NCBI RefSeq assembly: GCF_022682495.2
Contig: NW_026527258.1
Coordinates: 496,001-560,000, forward strand
Source of the DNA: Desmodus rotundus
Taxonomy: Eukaryota > Chordata > Mammalia > Chiroptera > Phyllostomidae
Direction of reading: 5' to 3'
Length of the DNA stretch: 64,000 nt
Shown: piece after piece, positions 22,426-36,704 of the stretch
Layout: each line of letters starts with the position of its first letter
How positions within the stretch are numbered: position 1 is the first letter of the stretch
The notes under the pieces: model-generated
Seen by the model: only the letters and a program-made list of their open reading frames with translations
Told to the model about the DNA's origin: nothing
Database searches by the model: none
Translations under genes and position numbers: made by a program

Positions 22426-24466
22426 CTATTTGACATGTTATCAATGTTCTCATTTCAGTAGGGGATGAAAGCAGTGGTGTGCCACATAGTGCGTACACTT
22501 GTCAGCATCCCGTCGAAGTACCTTGCTGCAATGTAGGATCTCTGGCTCGTGTCATAGCCCAAGAGCTACTGAAATGATTTCCCTTCAGCAAAGGAGGGAA
22601 TGCCAGCATAGCACTTTGTGATCCTTGAAGGGGGATGAGCTTCCACAGTAGAGTTTTCTCCTAGGTACTTTTCGCATCCGAAAAGCGTAGTCCCAAGAAG
22701 AAGAGAAGGAACGGCCTAGTTCCTCACTTTGACCATACAGTGTTTTCAACGCAGAAACGCATGTGAAGCTAGCAGTCCCCTTACTCTATTCGAGTGAACG
22801 TCTCGGACACAGCACATGAGTCAACGGTTTGAAAGCTGGCAAGGACTCGGGAATGAACATGTTCCTGAGAAGTGGCTTTAAGCATGAACGCAGCACTCGA
22901 TCAATGTGTTCATATCAGCTGAAGTGGAAATGAGTGCCTTGTACCCTATCACACAACCTCTTCAGAACGTATGATCAGCTATTTTGCTCTCTTATCATTT
23001 CCCTTGCTGTGTTTGAGTCCAACGATCTACAGAATCACTTTCTCGTCATCCACGGACTCAAAGAGAGTACAGGACTATGACTGCTATGAAGTGCACTATC
23101 TTCTATGACACACTTTCCTCGACCGGCGGCCGTCATCTGCCTATAGCCCTAGCCCTAAGCCTACATGTAACATTAGCCCAAACCATCATCCTAACCCTAA
23201 CCCTACTCTTATCCCTAACCGTACCCCTCACCCTAACCCGAACCCAATCCCCAAACCGAACCCTAACCCTATCCCTAACCCTAATAATAAAGCTAATCCT
23301 AACCATATCCCGTATGCTAGCCCTAACCCTAACTCTATCTTGAAACAGAAGTCGTCTCATATATCGGAGCTGTGGGTGTTGTTCTATCCAAAATGCTCCT
23401 GAAATCATTTTCCATCAGGAGTGAATGAGCTGGGGCATAGCAGTATCTGAACGTTTCAGGACAGTGAGCTGCGAGTGTGGGGTTTTCGCCCCTCTATTTT
23501 TTCCTTGAAAAACTCACAGTCCGACGATTTCCTGCAAGTACTGACTAGTATGTCTTGTGGATAAAACTGTTACTCGAACGTACATATGCACATGAAGCTC
23601 ACAGTCCATAGAGTCTATGCGGCTGAATTTCCTTCTCAGAGAACAGCAAGGATTTCATGGAAAGCTGCCACACGACTAGGGAGTCAGGATGTTTCACACA
23701 AGTGCCTTATTGGAAAAATTCATGTCCAGCGGGAAACACTCGGTCAATGGACTCGTTTCTGTAGAGTGCGAAATGTATGGGGTGCCCATATAACCGACCG
23801 ATTTGGCCAATCATTCCAATTTGTTTTCCGTATGATCACCTAGGCGGTAACTTGGCTAGGCAAAGAGTTCAGGGATCACGTTCCCCCAGACAAAGGAATG
23901 AACGGGAGCACAGGACTACGCCAACTATGAACTACAGTCAGCTTGGCTACCACTGTTTTCGCCAAATTATGCGTTCTGGGAGGAAAGCGTATCCGGACGT
24001 TGGAAGGCCGCTAGGCCATGCTACGTGACTTGGACTCCAAGGCTCTGAAGATCTAAGGCAATATGGATCTCAGAGCACCCTGCGGGGCTCCCAGTGGAAG
24101 ATAATACATTGGTGAAGTTGTGTTTTCTCCTCAACATCACCCGCGAATAAACCTATTTCGTAGGAACCGGGTTTTTTTAGCCAAAGCCGTCTCAGCGTGG
24201 AACGTCTTCTGAATGTTCTCTTTTCAGTAGTAGATGGAATGGGAGACTAAGGGTGTAGCCTAGGAAACGCACGGAGACTACTACGTCCCTTGGACTCCAC
24301 CCGTTCGTGAAGCATTTGGGGACGAACAAGCTAAACGTACACCATGGGCCTAGCAGGGCATTCATTCCACTCTGAGAATACAGCAGTGAAGACTTTGCGC
24401 TCCCCTGCGTCATTCAGAAATTATAGGAACTCGTGCGAAAAGTGTTTTCCACAAAAGCCATCCACA
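22426..24466 (+). repeat. Satellite unit 12 (2,041 bp)
   Basis: Block 23146-23339; box 24156-24172; T7. Alleles 323A 662T 833G 1362C 1429G 1458C 1573C 1719C 1892G 1992A. 1992A occurs only here and in unit 9, three units upstream. Confidence 0.98.
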
Positions 24467-26507
24467 CTATTTGACGTGTTATCAATGTTCTCATTTCAGT
24501 AGGGGATGAAAGCAGTGGTGTGCCACATAGTGCGTACACTTGTCAGCATCCCGTCGAAGTACCTTGCTGCAATGTAGGATCTCTGGCTCGTGTCATAGCC
24601 CAAGAGCTACTGAAATGATTTCCCTTCAGCAAAGGAGGGAATGCCAGCATAGCACTTTGTGATCCTTGAAGGGGGATGAGCTTCCACAGTAGAGTTTTCT
24701 CCTAGGTACTTTTCGCATCCGAAAAGCGTAGTCCCAAGAAGAAGAGAAGGAACGGCCTAGTTCCTCACTTTGACCATACAGTGTTTTCAACGCAGAAACG
24801 CATGTGAAGCTAGCAGTCCCCTTACTCTATTCGAGTGAACGTCTCGGACACAGCACATGAGTCAACGGTTTGAAAGCTGGCAAGGACTCGGGAATGAACA
24901 TGTTCCTGAGAAGTGGCTTTAAGCATGAACGCAGCACTCGATCAATGTGTTCATATCAGCTGAAGTGGAAATGAGTGCCTTGTACCCTATCACACAACCT
25001 CCTCAGAACGTATGATCAGCTATTTTGCTCTCTTATCATTTCCCTTGCTGTGTTTGAGTCCAACGATCTACAGAATCACTTTCTCGTCATCCACGGACTC
25101 AAAGAGAGTACAGGACTATGACTGCTATGAAGTGCACTATCTTCTATGACACACTTTCCTCGACCGGCGGCCGTCATCTGCCTATAGCCCTAGCCCTAAG
25201 CCTACATGTAACATTAGCCCAAACCATCATCCTAACCCTAACCCTACTCTTATCCCTAACCCTACCCCTCACCCTAACCCGAACCCAATCCCCAAACCGA
25301 ACCCTAACCCTATCCCTAACCCTAATAATAAAGCTAATCCTAACCATATCCCGTATGCTAGCCCTAACCCTAACTCTATCTTGAAACAGAAGTCGTCTCA
25401 TATATCGGAGCTGTGGGTGTTGTTCTAACCAAAATGCTCCTGAAATCATTTTCCATCAGGAGTGAATGAGCTGGGGCATAGCAGTATCTGAACGTTTCAG
25501 GACAGTGAGCTGCGAGTGTGGGGTTTTCGCCCCTCTATTTTTTCCTTGAAAAACTCACAGTCCGACGATTTCCTGCAAGTACTGACTAGTATGTCTTGTG
25601 GATAAAACTGTTACTCGAACGTACATATGCACATGAAGCTCACAGTCCATAGAGTCTATGCGGCTGAATTTCCTTCTCAGAGAACAGCAAGGATTTCATG
25701 GAAAGCTGCCACACGACTAGGGAGTCAGGATGTTTCACACAAGTGCCTTATTGGAAAAATTCATGTCCAGCGGGAAACACTCGGTCAATGGACTCGTTTC
25801 TGTAGAGTGCGAAATGTATGGGGTGCCGATATAACCGACCGATTTGGCCAATCATTCCAATTTGTTTTCCGTATGATCACCTAGGCGGTAACTTTGCTAG
25901 GCAAAGAGTTCAGGGATCACGTTGCCCCAGACAAAGGAATGAACGGGAGCACAGGACTACGCCAACTATGAACTACAGTCAGCTTGGCTACCACTGTTTT
26001 CGCCAAATTATGCGTTCTGGGAGGAAAGCGTATCCGGACGTTGGAAGGCCGCTAGGCCATGCTACGTGACTTGGACTCCAAGGCTCTGAAGATCTAAGGC
26101 AATATGGATCTCAGAGCACCCTGCGGGGCTCCCAGTGGAAGATAATACATTGGTGAAGTTGTGTTTTCTCCTCAACATCACCCGCGAATAAACCTATTTC
26201 GTAGGAACCGGGTTTTTTTAGCCAAAGCCGTCTCAGCGTGGAACGTCTTCTGAATGTTCTCTTTTCAGTAGTAGATGGAATGGGAGACTAAGGGTGTAGC
26301 CTAGGAAACGCACGGAGACTACTACGTCCCTTGGACTCCACCCGTTCGTGAAGCATTAAGGGACGAACAAGCTAAACGTACACCATGGGCCTAGCAGGGC
26401 ATTCATTCCACTCTGAGAATACAGCAGTGAAGACTTTGCGCTCCCCTGCGTCATTCAGCAATTATAGGAACTCGTGCGAAAAGTGTTTTCCACAAAAGCC
26501 ATCCACA
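24467..26507 (+). repeat. Satellite unit 13 (2,041 bp)
   Basis: Block 25187-25380; box 26197-26213; T7. Alleles 323A 662T 833G 1362G 1429T 1458G 1573C 1719C. Close to the left-side consensus, with one private change near 25002 (cctcctc). Confidence 0.98.
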
Positions 26508-28547
26508 CTATTTGACGTGTTATCAATGTTCTCATTTCAGTAGGGGATGAAAGCAGTGGTGTGCCACATAGTGCGTACACTTGTCAGCATCCCGTCGAAG
26601 TACCTTGCTGCAATGTAGGATCTCTGGCTCGTGTCATAGCCCAAGAGCTACTGAAATGATTTCCCTTCAGCAAAGGAGGGAATGCCAGCATAGCACTTTG
26701 TGATCCTTGAAGGGGGATGAGCTTCCACAGTAGAGTTTTCTCCTAGGTACTTTTCGCATCCGAAAAGCGTAGTCCCAAGAAGAAGAGAAGGAACGGCCTA
26801 GTTCCTCACTTTGACCATACAGTGTTTTCGACGCAGAAACGCATGTGAAGCTAGCAGTCCCCTTACTCTATTCGAGTGAATGTCTCGGACACAGCACATG
26901 AGTCAACGGTTTGAAAGCTGGCAAGGACTCGGGAATGAACATGTTCCTGAGAAGTGGCTTTAAGCATGAACGCAGCACTCGATCAATGTGTTCATATCAG
27001 CTGAAGTGGAAATGAGTGCCTTGTACCCTATCACACAACCTCTTCAGAACGTATGATCAGCTATTTTGCTCTCTTATCATTTCCCTTGCTGTGTTTGAGT
27101 CCACGATCTACAGAATCACTTTCTCGTCATCCACGGACTCAAAGAGAGTACAGGACTATGACTGCTACGAAGTGCACTATCTTCTATGACACACTTTCCT
27201 CGACCGGCGGCCGTCATCTACCTATAGCCCTAGCCCTAAGCCTACATGTAACATTAGCCCAAACCATCATCCTAACCCTAACCCTACTCTTATCCCTAAC
27301 CCTACCCCTCACCCTAACCCGAACCCAATCCCCAAACCGAACCCTAACCCTATCCCTAACCCTAATAATAAAGCTAATCCTAACCATATCCCGTATGCTA
27401 GCCCTAACCCTAACTCTATCTTGAAACAGAAGTCGTCTCATATATCGGAGCTGTGGGTGTTGTTCTAACCAAAATGCTCCTGAAATCATTTTCCATCAGG
27501 AGTGAATGAGCTGGGGCATAGCAGTATCTGAACGTTTCAGGACAGTGAGCTGCGAGTGTGGGGTTTTCGCCCCTCTATTTTTTCCTTGAAAAACTCACAG
27601 TCCGACGATTTCCTGCAAGTACTGACTAGTATGTCTTGTGGATAAAACTGTTACTCGAACGTACATATGCACATGAAGCTCACAGTCCATAGAGTCTATG
27701 CGGCTGAATTTCCTTCTCAGAGAACAGCAAGGATTTCATGGAAAGCTGCCACACGACTAGGGAGTCAGGATGTTTCACACAAGTGCCTTATTGGAAAAAT
27801 TCATGTCCAGCGGGAAACACTCGGTCAATGGACTCGTTTCTGTAGAGTGCGAAATGTATGGGGTGCCGATATAACCGACCGATTTGGCCAATCATTCCAA
27901 TTTGTTTTCCGTATGATCACCTAGGCGGTAACTTTGCTAGGCAAAGAGTTCAGGGATCACGTTCCCCCAGACAAAGGAATGAACGGGAGCACAGGACTAC
28001 GCCAACTATGAACTACAGTCAGCTTGGCTACCACTGTTTTCGCCAAATTATGCGTTCTGGGAGGAAAGCGTATCCGGATGTTGGAAGGCCGCTAGGCCAT
28101 GCTACGTGACTTGGACTCCAAGGCTCTGAAGATCTAAGGCAATATGGATCTCAGAGCACCCTGCGGGGCTCCCAGTGGAAGATAATACATTGGTGAAGTT
28201 GTGTTTTCTCCTCAACATCACCCGCGAATAAACCTATTTCGTAGGAACCGGGTTTTTTTAGCCAAAGCCGTCTCAGCGTGGAACGTCTTCTGAATGTTCT
28301 CTTTTCAGTAGTAGATGGAATGGGAGACTAAGGGTGTAGCCTAGGAAACGCACGGAGACTACTACGTCCCTTGGACTCCACCCGTTCGTGAAGCATTAAG
28401 GGACGAACAAGCTAAACGTACACCATGGGCCTAGCAGGGCATTCATTCCACTCTGAGAATACAGCAGTGAAGACTTTGCGCTCCCCTGCGTCATTCAGCA
28501 ATTATAGGAACTCGTGCGAAAAGTGTTTTCCACAAAAGCCATCCACA
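26508..28547 (+). repeat. Satellite unit 14 (2,040 bp)
   Basis: Block 27227-27420; box 28237-28253; T7. One A is missing at 27101-27105 (ccacg for ccaacg), a change shared only with unit 17. Alleles 323G 374T 544G 662C 833G 1362G 1429T 1458C 1573T 1719C. Confidence 0.98.
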
Positions 28548-30587
28548 CTATTTGACGTGTTATCAATGTTCTCATTTCAGTAGGGGATGAAAGCAGTGGT
28601 GTGCCACATAGTGCGTACACTTGTCAGCATCCCGTCGAAGTACCTTGCTGCAATGTAGGATCTCTGGCTCGTGTCATAGCCCAAGAGCTACTGAAATGAT
28701 TTCCCTTCAGCAAAGGAGGGAATGCCAGCATAGCACTTTGTGATCCTTGAAGGGGGATGAGCTTCCACAGTAGAGTTTTCTCCTAGGTACTTTTCGCATC
28801 CGAAAAGCGTAGTCCCAAGAAGAAGAGAAGGAACGGCCTAGTTCCTCACTTTGACCATACAGTGTTTTCGACGCAGAAACGCATGTGAAGCTAGCAGTCC
28901 CCTTACTCTATTCGAGTGAATGTCTCGGACACAGCACATGAGTCAACGGTTTGAAAGCTGGCAAGGACTCGGGAATGAACATGTTCCTGAGAAGTGGCTT
29001 TAAGCATGAACGCAGCACTCGATCAATGTGTTCATATCAGCTGAAGTGGAAATGAGTGCCTTGTACCCTATCACACAACCTCTTCAGAACTTATGATCAG
29101 CTATTTTGCTCTCTTATCATTTCCCTTGCTGTGTTTGAGTCCAACGATCTACAGAATCACTTTCTCGTCATCCACGGACTCAAAGAGTGTACAGGACTAT
29201 GACTGCTACGAAGTGCACTATCTTCTATGACACACTTTCCTCGACCGGCGGCTGTCATCTACCTATAGCCCTAGCCCTAAGCCTACATGTAACATTAGCC
29301 CAAACCATCATCCTAACCCTAACCCTACTCTTATCCCTAACCCTACCCCTCACCCTAACCCGAACCCAATCCCCAAACCGAACCCTAACCCTATCCCTAA
29401 CCCTAATAATAAAGCTAATCCTAACCATATCCCGTATGCTAGCCCTAACCCTAACTCTATCTTGAAACAGAAGTCGTCTCATATATCGGAGCTGTGGGTG
29501 TTGTTCTAACCAAAATGCTCCTGAAATCATTTTCCATCAGGAGTGAATGAGCTGGGGCATAGCAGTATCTGAACGTTTCAGGACAGTGAGCTGCGAGTGT
29601 GGGGTTTTCGCCCCTCTATTTTTTCCTTGAAAAACTCACAGTCCGACGATTTCCTGCAAGTACTGACTAGTATGTCTTGTGGATAAAACTGTTACTCGAA
29701 CGTACATATGCACATGAAGCTCACAGTCCATAGAGTCTATGCGGCTGAATTTCCTTCTCAGAGAACAGCAAGGATTTCATGGAAAGCTGCCACACGACTA
29801 GGGAGTCAGGATGTTTCACACAAGTGCCTTATTGGAAAAATTCATGTCCAGCGGGAAACACTCGGTCAATGGACTCGTTTCTGTAGAGTGCGAAATGTAT
29901 GGGGTGCCCATATAACCGACCGATTTGGCCAATCATTCCAATTTGTTTTCCGTATGATCACCTAGGCGGTAACTTGGCTAGGCAAAGAGTTCAGGGATCA
30001 CGTTGCCCCAGACAAAGGAATGAACGGGAGCACAGGACCACGCCAACTATGAACTACAGTCAGCTTGGCTACCACTGTTTTCGCCAAATTATGCGTTCTG
30101 GGAGGAAAGCGTATCCGGACGTCGGAAGGCCGCTAGGCCATGCTACGTGACTTGGACTCCAAGGCTCTGAAGATCTAAGGCAATATGGATCTCAGAGCAC
30201 CCTGCGGGGCTCCCAGTGGAAGATAATACATTGGTGAAGTTGTGTTTTCTCCTCAACATCACCCGGGAATAAACCTATTTCGTAGGAACCGGGTTTTTTA
30301 GCCAAAGCCGTCTCAGCGTGGAACGTCTTCTGAATGTTCTCTTTTCAGTAGTAGATGGAATGGGAGACTAAGGGTGTAGCCTAGGAAACGCACGGAGACT
30401 ACTACGTCCCTTGGACTCCACCCGTTCGTGAAGCATTAAGGGACGAACAAGCTAAACGTACACAATGGGCCTAGCAGGGCATTCATTCCACTCTGAGAAT
30501 ACAGCAGTGAAGACTTTGCGCTCCCCTGCGTCATTCAGCAATTATAGGAACTCGTGCGAAAAGTGTTTTCCACAAAAGCCATCCACA
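28548..30587 (+). repeat. Satellite unit 15 (2,040 bp)
   Basis: Block 29268-29461; box 30278-30294; T6. Alleles 323G 374T 544T 662C 833G 1362C 1429G 1458G 1719G. The left part (323G 374T 662C) continues unit 14. Private changes lie near 29189, 29252 (a CpG to TpG change) and 30464. Confidence 0.98.
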
Positions 30588-32627
30588 CTATTTGACGTGC
30601 TATCAATGTTCTCATTTCAGTAGGGGATGAAAGCAGTGGTGTGCCACATAGTGCGTACACTTGTCAGCATCCCGTCGAAGTACCTTGCTGCAATGTAGGA
30701 TCTCTGGCTCGTGTCATAGCCCAAGAGCTACTGAAATGATTTCCCTTCAGCAAAGGAGGGAATGCCAGCATAGCACTTTGTGATCCTTGAAGGGGGATGA
30801 GCTTCCACAGTAGAGTTTTCTCCTAGGTACTTTTCGCATCCGAAAAGCGTAGTCCCAAGAAGAAGAGAAGGAACGGCCTAGTTCCTCACTTTGACCATAC
30901 AGTGTTTTCGACGCAGAAACGCATGTGAAGCTAGCAGTCCCCTTACTCTATTCGAGTGAACGTCTCGGACACAGCCCATGAGTCAACGGTTTGAAAGCTG
31001 GCAAGGACTCGGGAATGAACATGTTCCTGAGAAGTGGCTTTAAGCATGAACGCAGCACTCGATCAATGTGTTCATATCAGCTGAAGTGGAAATGAGTGCC
31101 TTGTACCCTATCACACAACCTCTTCAGAACGTATGATCAGCTATTTTGCTCTCTTATCATTTCCCTTGCTGTGTTTGAGTCCAACGATCTACAGAATCAC
31201 TTTCTCGTCATCCACGGACTCAAAGAGAGTACAGGACTATGACTGCTATGAAGTGCACTATCTTCTATGACACACTTTCCTCGACCGGCGGCCGTCATCT
31301 GCCTATAGCCCTAGCCCTAAGCCTACATGTAACATTAGCCCAAACCATCATCCTAACCCTAACCCTACTCTTATCCCTAACCCTACCCCTCACCCTAACC
31401 CGAACCCAATCCCCAAACCTAACCCTAACCCTATCCCTAACCCCAATAATAAAGCTAATCCTAACCATATCCCGTATTCTAGCCCTAACCCTAACTCTAT
31501 CTTGAAACAGAAGTCGTCTCATATATCGGAGCTGTGGGTGTTGTTCTAACCAAAATGCTCCTGAAATCATTTTCCATCAGGAGTGAATGAGCTGGGGCAT
31601 AGCAGTATCTGAACGTTTCAGGACAGTGAGCTGCGAGTGTGGGGTTTTCGCCCCTCTATTTTTTCCTTGAAAAACTCACAGTCCGACGATTTCCTGCAAG
31701 TACTGACTAGTATGTCTTGTGGATAAAACTGTTACTCAAACGTACATATGCACATGAAGCTCACAGTCCATAGAGTCTATGCGGCTGAATTTCCTTCTCA
31801 GAGAACAGCAAGCATTTCATGGAAAGCTGCCACACGACTAGGGAGTCAGGATGTTTCACACAAGTGCCTTATTGGAAAAATTCATGTCCAGCGGGAAACA
31901 CTCGGTCAATGGACTCGTTTCTGTAGAGTGCGAAATGTATGGGGTGCCGATATAACCGACCGATTTGGCCAATCATTCCAATTTGTTTTCCGTATGATCA
32001 CCTAGGCGGTAACTTTGCTAGGCAAAGAGTTCAGGGATCACGTTGCCCCAGACAAAGGAATGAACGGGAGCACAGGACTACGCCAACTATGAACTACAGT
32101 CAGCTTGGCTACCACTGTTTTCGCCAAATTATGCGTTCTGGGAGGAAAGCGTATCCGGGCGTTGGAAGGCCGCTAGGCCATGCTACGTGACTTGGACTCC
32201 AAGGCTCTGAAGATCTAAGGCAATATGGATCTCAGAGCACCCTGCGGGGCTCCCAGTGGAAGACAATACATTGGTGAAGTTGTGTTTTCTCCTCAACATC
32301 ACCCGCGAATAAACCTATTTCGTAGGAACCGGGTTTTTTAGCCAAAGCCGTCTCAGCGTGGAACGTCTTCTGAATGTTCTCTTTTCAGTAGTAGATGGAA
32401 TGGGAGACTAAGGGTGTAGCCTAGGAAACGCACGGAGACTACTACGTCCCTTGGACTCCACCCGTTCGTGAAGCATTAAGGGACGAACAAGCTAAACGTA
32501 CACCATGGGCCTAGCAGGGCATTCATTCCACTCTGAGAATACAGCAGTGAAGACTTTGCGCTCCCCTGCGTCATTCAGCAATTATAGGAACTCGTGCGAA
32601 AAGTGTTTTCCACAAAAGCCATCCACA
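30588..32627 (+). repeat. Satellite unit 16 (2,040 bp; first right-type unit)
   Basis: Block 31308-31501; box 32318-32334; T6. Alleles 323G 389C 662T 833T 1151A 1226C 1362G 1429T 1458G 1572G 1719C: the first unit from the left with the 833T-1151A-1226C combination. Two private substitutions lie in the telomere-like block, near 31444 and 31480. Confidence 0.98.
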
Positions 32628-34666
32628 CTATTTGACGTGTTATCAATGTTCTCATTTCAGTAGGGGATGAAAGCAGTGGTGTGCCACATAGTGCGTACAC
32701 TTGTCAGCATCCCGTCGAAGTACCTTGCTGCAATGTAGGATCTCTGGCTCGTGTCATAGCCCAAGAGCTACTGAAATGATTTCCCTTCAGCAAAGGAGGG
32801 AATGCCAGCATAGCACTTTGTGATCCTTGAAGGGGGATGAGCTTCCACAGTAGAGTTTTCTCCTAGGTACTTTTCGCATCCGAAAAGCGTAGTCCCAAGA
32901 AGAAGAGAAGGAACGGCCTAGTTCCTCACTTTGACCATACAGTGTTTTCGACGCAGAAACGCATGTGAAGCTAGCAGTCCCCTTACTCTATTCGCGTGAA
33001 CGTCTCGGACACAGCACATGAGTCAACGGTTTGAAAGCTGGCAAGGACTCGGGAATGAACATGTTCCTGAGAAGTTGCTTTAAGCATGAACGCAGCACTC
33101 GATCAATGTGTTCATATCAGCTGAAGTGGAAATGAGTGCCTTGTACCCTATCACACAACCTCTTCAGAACGTATGATCAGCTATTTTGCTCTCTTATCAT
33201 TTCCCTTGCTGTGTTTGAGTCCACGATCTACAGAATCACTTTCTCGTCATCCACGGACTCAAAGAGAGTACAGGACTATGACTGCTACGAAGTGCACTAT
33301 CTTCTATGACACACTTTCCTCGACCGGCGGCCGTCATCTACCTATAGCCCTAGCCCTAAGCCTACATGTAACATTAGCCCAAACCATCATCCTAACCCTA
33401 ACCCTACTCTTATCCCTAACCCTACCCCTCACCCTAACCCGAACCCAATCCCCAAACCGAACCCTAACCCTATCCCTAACCCTAATAATAAAGCTAATCC
33501 TAACCATATCCCGTATGCTAGCCCTAACCCTAACTCTATCTTGAAACAGAAGTCGTCTCATATATCGGAGCTGTGGGTGTTGTTCTAACCAAAATGCTCC
33601 TGAAATCATTTTCCATCAGGAGTGAATGAGCTGGGGCATAGCAGTATCTGAACGTTTCAGGACAGTGAGCTGCGAGTGTGGGGTTTTCGCCCCTCTATTT
33701 TTTCCTTGAAAAACTCACAGTCCGACGATTTCCTGCAAGTACTGACTAGTATGTCTTGTGGATAAAACTGTTACTCGAACGTACATATGCACATGAAGCT
33801 CACAGTCCATAGAGTCTATGCGGCTGAATTTCCTTCTCAGAGAACAGCAAGGATTTCATGGAAAGCTGCCACACGACTAGGGAGTCAGGATGTTTCACAC
33901 AAGTGCCTTATTGGAAAAATTCATGTCCAGCGGGAAACACTCGGTCAATGGACTCGTTTCTGTAGAGTGCGAAATGTATGGGGTGCCGATATAACCGACC
34001 GATTTGGCCAATCATTCCAATTTGTTTTCCGTATGATCACCTAGGCGGTAACTTTGCTAGGCAAAGAGTTCAGGGATCACGTTCCCCCAGACAAAGGAAT
34101 GAACGGGAGCACAGGACTACGCCAACTATGAACTACAGTCAGCTTGGCTACCACTGTTTTCGCCAAATTATGCGTTCTGGGAGGAAAGCGTATCCGGACG
34201 TTGGAAGGCCGCTAGGCCATGCTACGTGACTTGGACTCCAAGGCTCTGAAGATCTAAGGCAATATGGATCTCAGAGCACCCTGCGGGGCTCCCAGTGGAA
34301 GATAATACATTGGTGAAGTTGTGTTTTCTCCTCAACATCACCCGGGAATAAACCTATTTCGTAGGAACCGGGTTTTTTAGCCAAAGCCGTCTCAGCGTGG
34401 AACGTCTTCTGAATGTTCTCTTTTCAGTAGTAGATGGAATGGGAGACTAAGGGTGTAGCCTAGGAAACGCACGGAGACTACTACGTCCCTTGGACTCCAC
34501 CCGTTCGTGAAGCATTAAGGGACGAACAAGCTAAACGTACACCATGGGCCTAGCAGGGCATTCATTCCACTCTGAGAATACAGCAGTGAAGACTTTGCGC
34601 TCCCCTGCGTCATTCAGCAATTATAGGAACTCGTGCGAAAAGTGTTTTCCACAAAAGCCATCCACA
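32628..34666 (+). repeat. Satellite unit 17 (2,039 bp)
   Basis: Block 33347-33540; box 34357-34373; T6. One-A loss at 33221-33225, as in unit 14. Alleles 323G 368C 662C 833G 1151G 1226G 1458C 1719G: a left-type unit standing between right-type units 16 and 18. Confidence 0.98.
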
Positions 34667-36704
34667 CTATTTGACGTGTTATCAATGTTCTCATTTCAGT
34701 AGGGGATGAAAGCAGTGGTGTGCCACATAGTGCGTACACTTGTCAGCATCCCGTCGAAGTACCTTGCTGCAATGTAGGATCTCTGGCTCGTGTCATAGCC
34801 CAAGAGCTACTGAAATGATTTCCCTTCAGCAAAGGAGGGAATGCCAGCATAGCACTTTGTGATCCTTCAAGGGGGATGAGCTTCCACAGTAGAGTTTTCT
34901 CCTAGGTACTTTTCGCATCCGAAAAGCGTAGTCCCAAGAAGAAGAGAAGGAACGGCCTAGTTCCTCACTTTGACCATAGTGTTTTCGACGCAGAAACCCA
35001 TGTGAAGCTAGCAGTCCCCTTACTCTATTCGAGTGAACGTCTCGGACACAGCCCATGAGTCAACGGTTTGAAAGCTGGCAAGGACTCGGGAATGAACATG
35101 TTCCTGAGAAGTGGCTTTAAGCATGAACGCAGCACTCGATCAATGTGTTCATATCAGCTGAAGTGGAAATGAGTGCCTTGTACCCTATCACACAACCTCT
35201 TCAGAACGTATGATCAGCTATTTTGCTCTCTTATCATTTCCCTTGCTGTGTTTCAGTCCAACGATCTACAGAATCACTTTCTCGTCATCCACGGACTCAA
35301 AGAGAGTACAGGACTATGACTGCTATGAAGTGCACTATCTTCTATGACACACTTTCCTCGACCGGCGGCCGTCATCTGCCTATAGCCCTAGCCCTAAGCC
35401 TACATGTAACATTAGCCCAAACCATCATCCTAACCCTAACCCTACTCTTATCCCTAACCCTACCCCTCACCCTAACCCGAACCCAATCCCCAAACCTAAC
35501 CCTAACCCTATCCCTAACCCTAATAATAAAGCTAATCCTAACCATATCCCGTATGCTAGCCCTAACCCTAACTCTATCTTGAAACAGAAGTCGTCTCATA
35601 TATCGGAGCTGTGGGTGTTGTTCTAACCAAAATGCTCCTGAAATCATTTTCCATCAGGAGTGAATGAGCTGGGGCATAGCAGTATCTGAACGTTTCAGGA
35701 CAGTGAGCTGCGAGTGTGGGGTTTTCGCCCCTCTATTTTTTCCTTGAAAAACTCACAGTCCGACGATTTCCTGCAAGTACTGACTAGTATGTCTTGTGGA
35801 TAAAACTGTTACTCAAACGTACATATGCACATGAAGCTCACAGTCCATAGAGTCTATGCGGCTGAATTTCCTTCTCAGAGAACAGCAAGCATTTCATGGA
35901 AAGCTGCCACACGACTAGGGAGTCAGGATGTTTCACACAAGTGCCTTATTGGAAAAATTCATGTCCAGCGGGAAACACTCGGTCAATGGACTCGTTTCTG
36001 TAGAGTGCGAAATGTATGGGGTGCCGATATAACCGACCGATTTGGCCAATCATTCCAATTTGTTTTCCGTATGATCACCTAGGCGGTAACTTTGCTAGGC
36101 AAAGAGTTCAGGGATCACGTTGCCCCAGACAAAGGAATGAACGGGAGCACAGGACTACGCCAACTATGAACTACAGTCAGCTTGGCTACCACTGTTTTCG
36201 CCAAATTATGCGTTCTGGGAGGAAAGCGTATCCGGACGTTGGAAGGCCGCTAGGCCATGCTACGTGACTTGGACTCCAAGGCTCTGAAGATCTAAGGCAA
36301 TATGGATCTCAGAGCACCCTGCGGGGCTCCCAGTGGAAGATAATACATTGGTGAAGTTGTGTTTTCTCCTCAACATCACCCGCGAATAAACCTATTTCGT
36401 AGGAACCGGGTTTTTTAGCCAAAGCCGTCTCAGCGTGGAACGTCTTCTGAATGTTCTCTTTTCAGTAGTAGATGGAATGGGAGACTAAGGGTGTAGCCTA
36501 GGAAACGCACGGAGACTACTACGTCCCTTGGACTCCACCCGTTCGTGAAGCATTAAGGGACGAACAAGCTAAACGTACACCATGGGCCTAGCAGGGCATT
36601 CATTCCACTCTGAGAATACAGCAGTGAAGACTTTGCGCTCCCCTGCGTCATTCAGCAATTATAGGAACTCGTGCGAAAAGTGTTTTCCACAAAAGCCATC
36701 CACA
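34667..36704 (+). repeat. Satellite unit 18 (2,038 bp)
   Basis: Block 35385-35578; box 36395-36411; T6. Two bases are lost near 34976-34980. Private changes at about 34868 (ccttcaag), 34998 and 35254. Alleles 323G 389C 662T 833T 1151A 1226C 1719C, very like unit 16. Confidence 0.98.
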
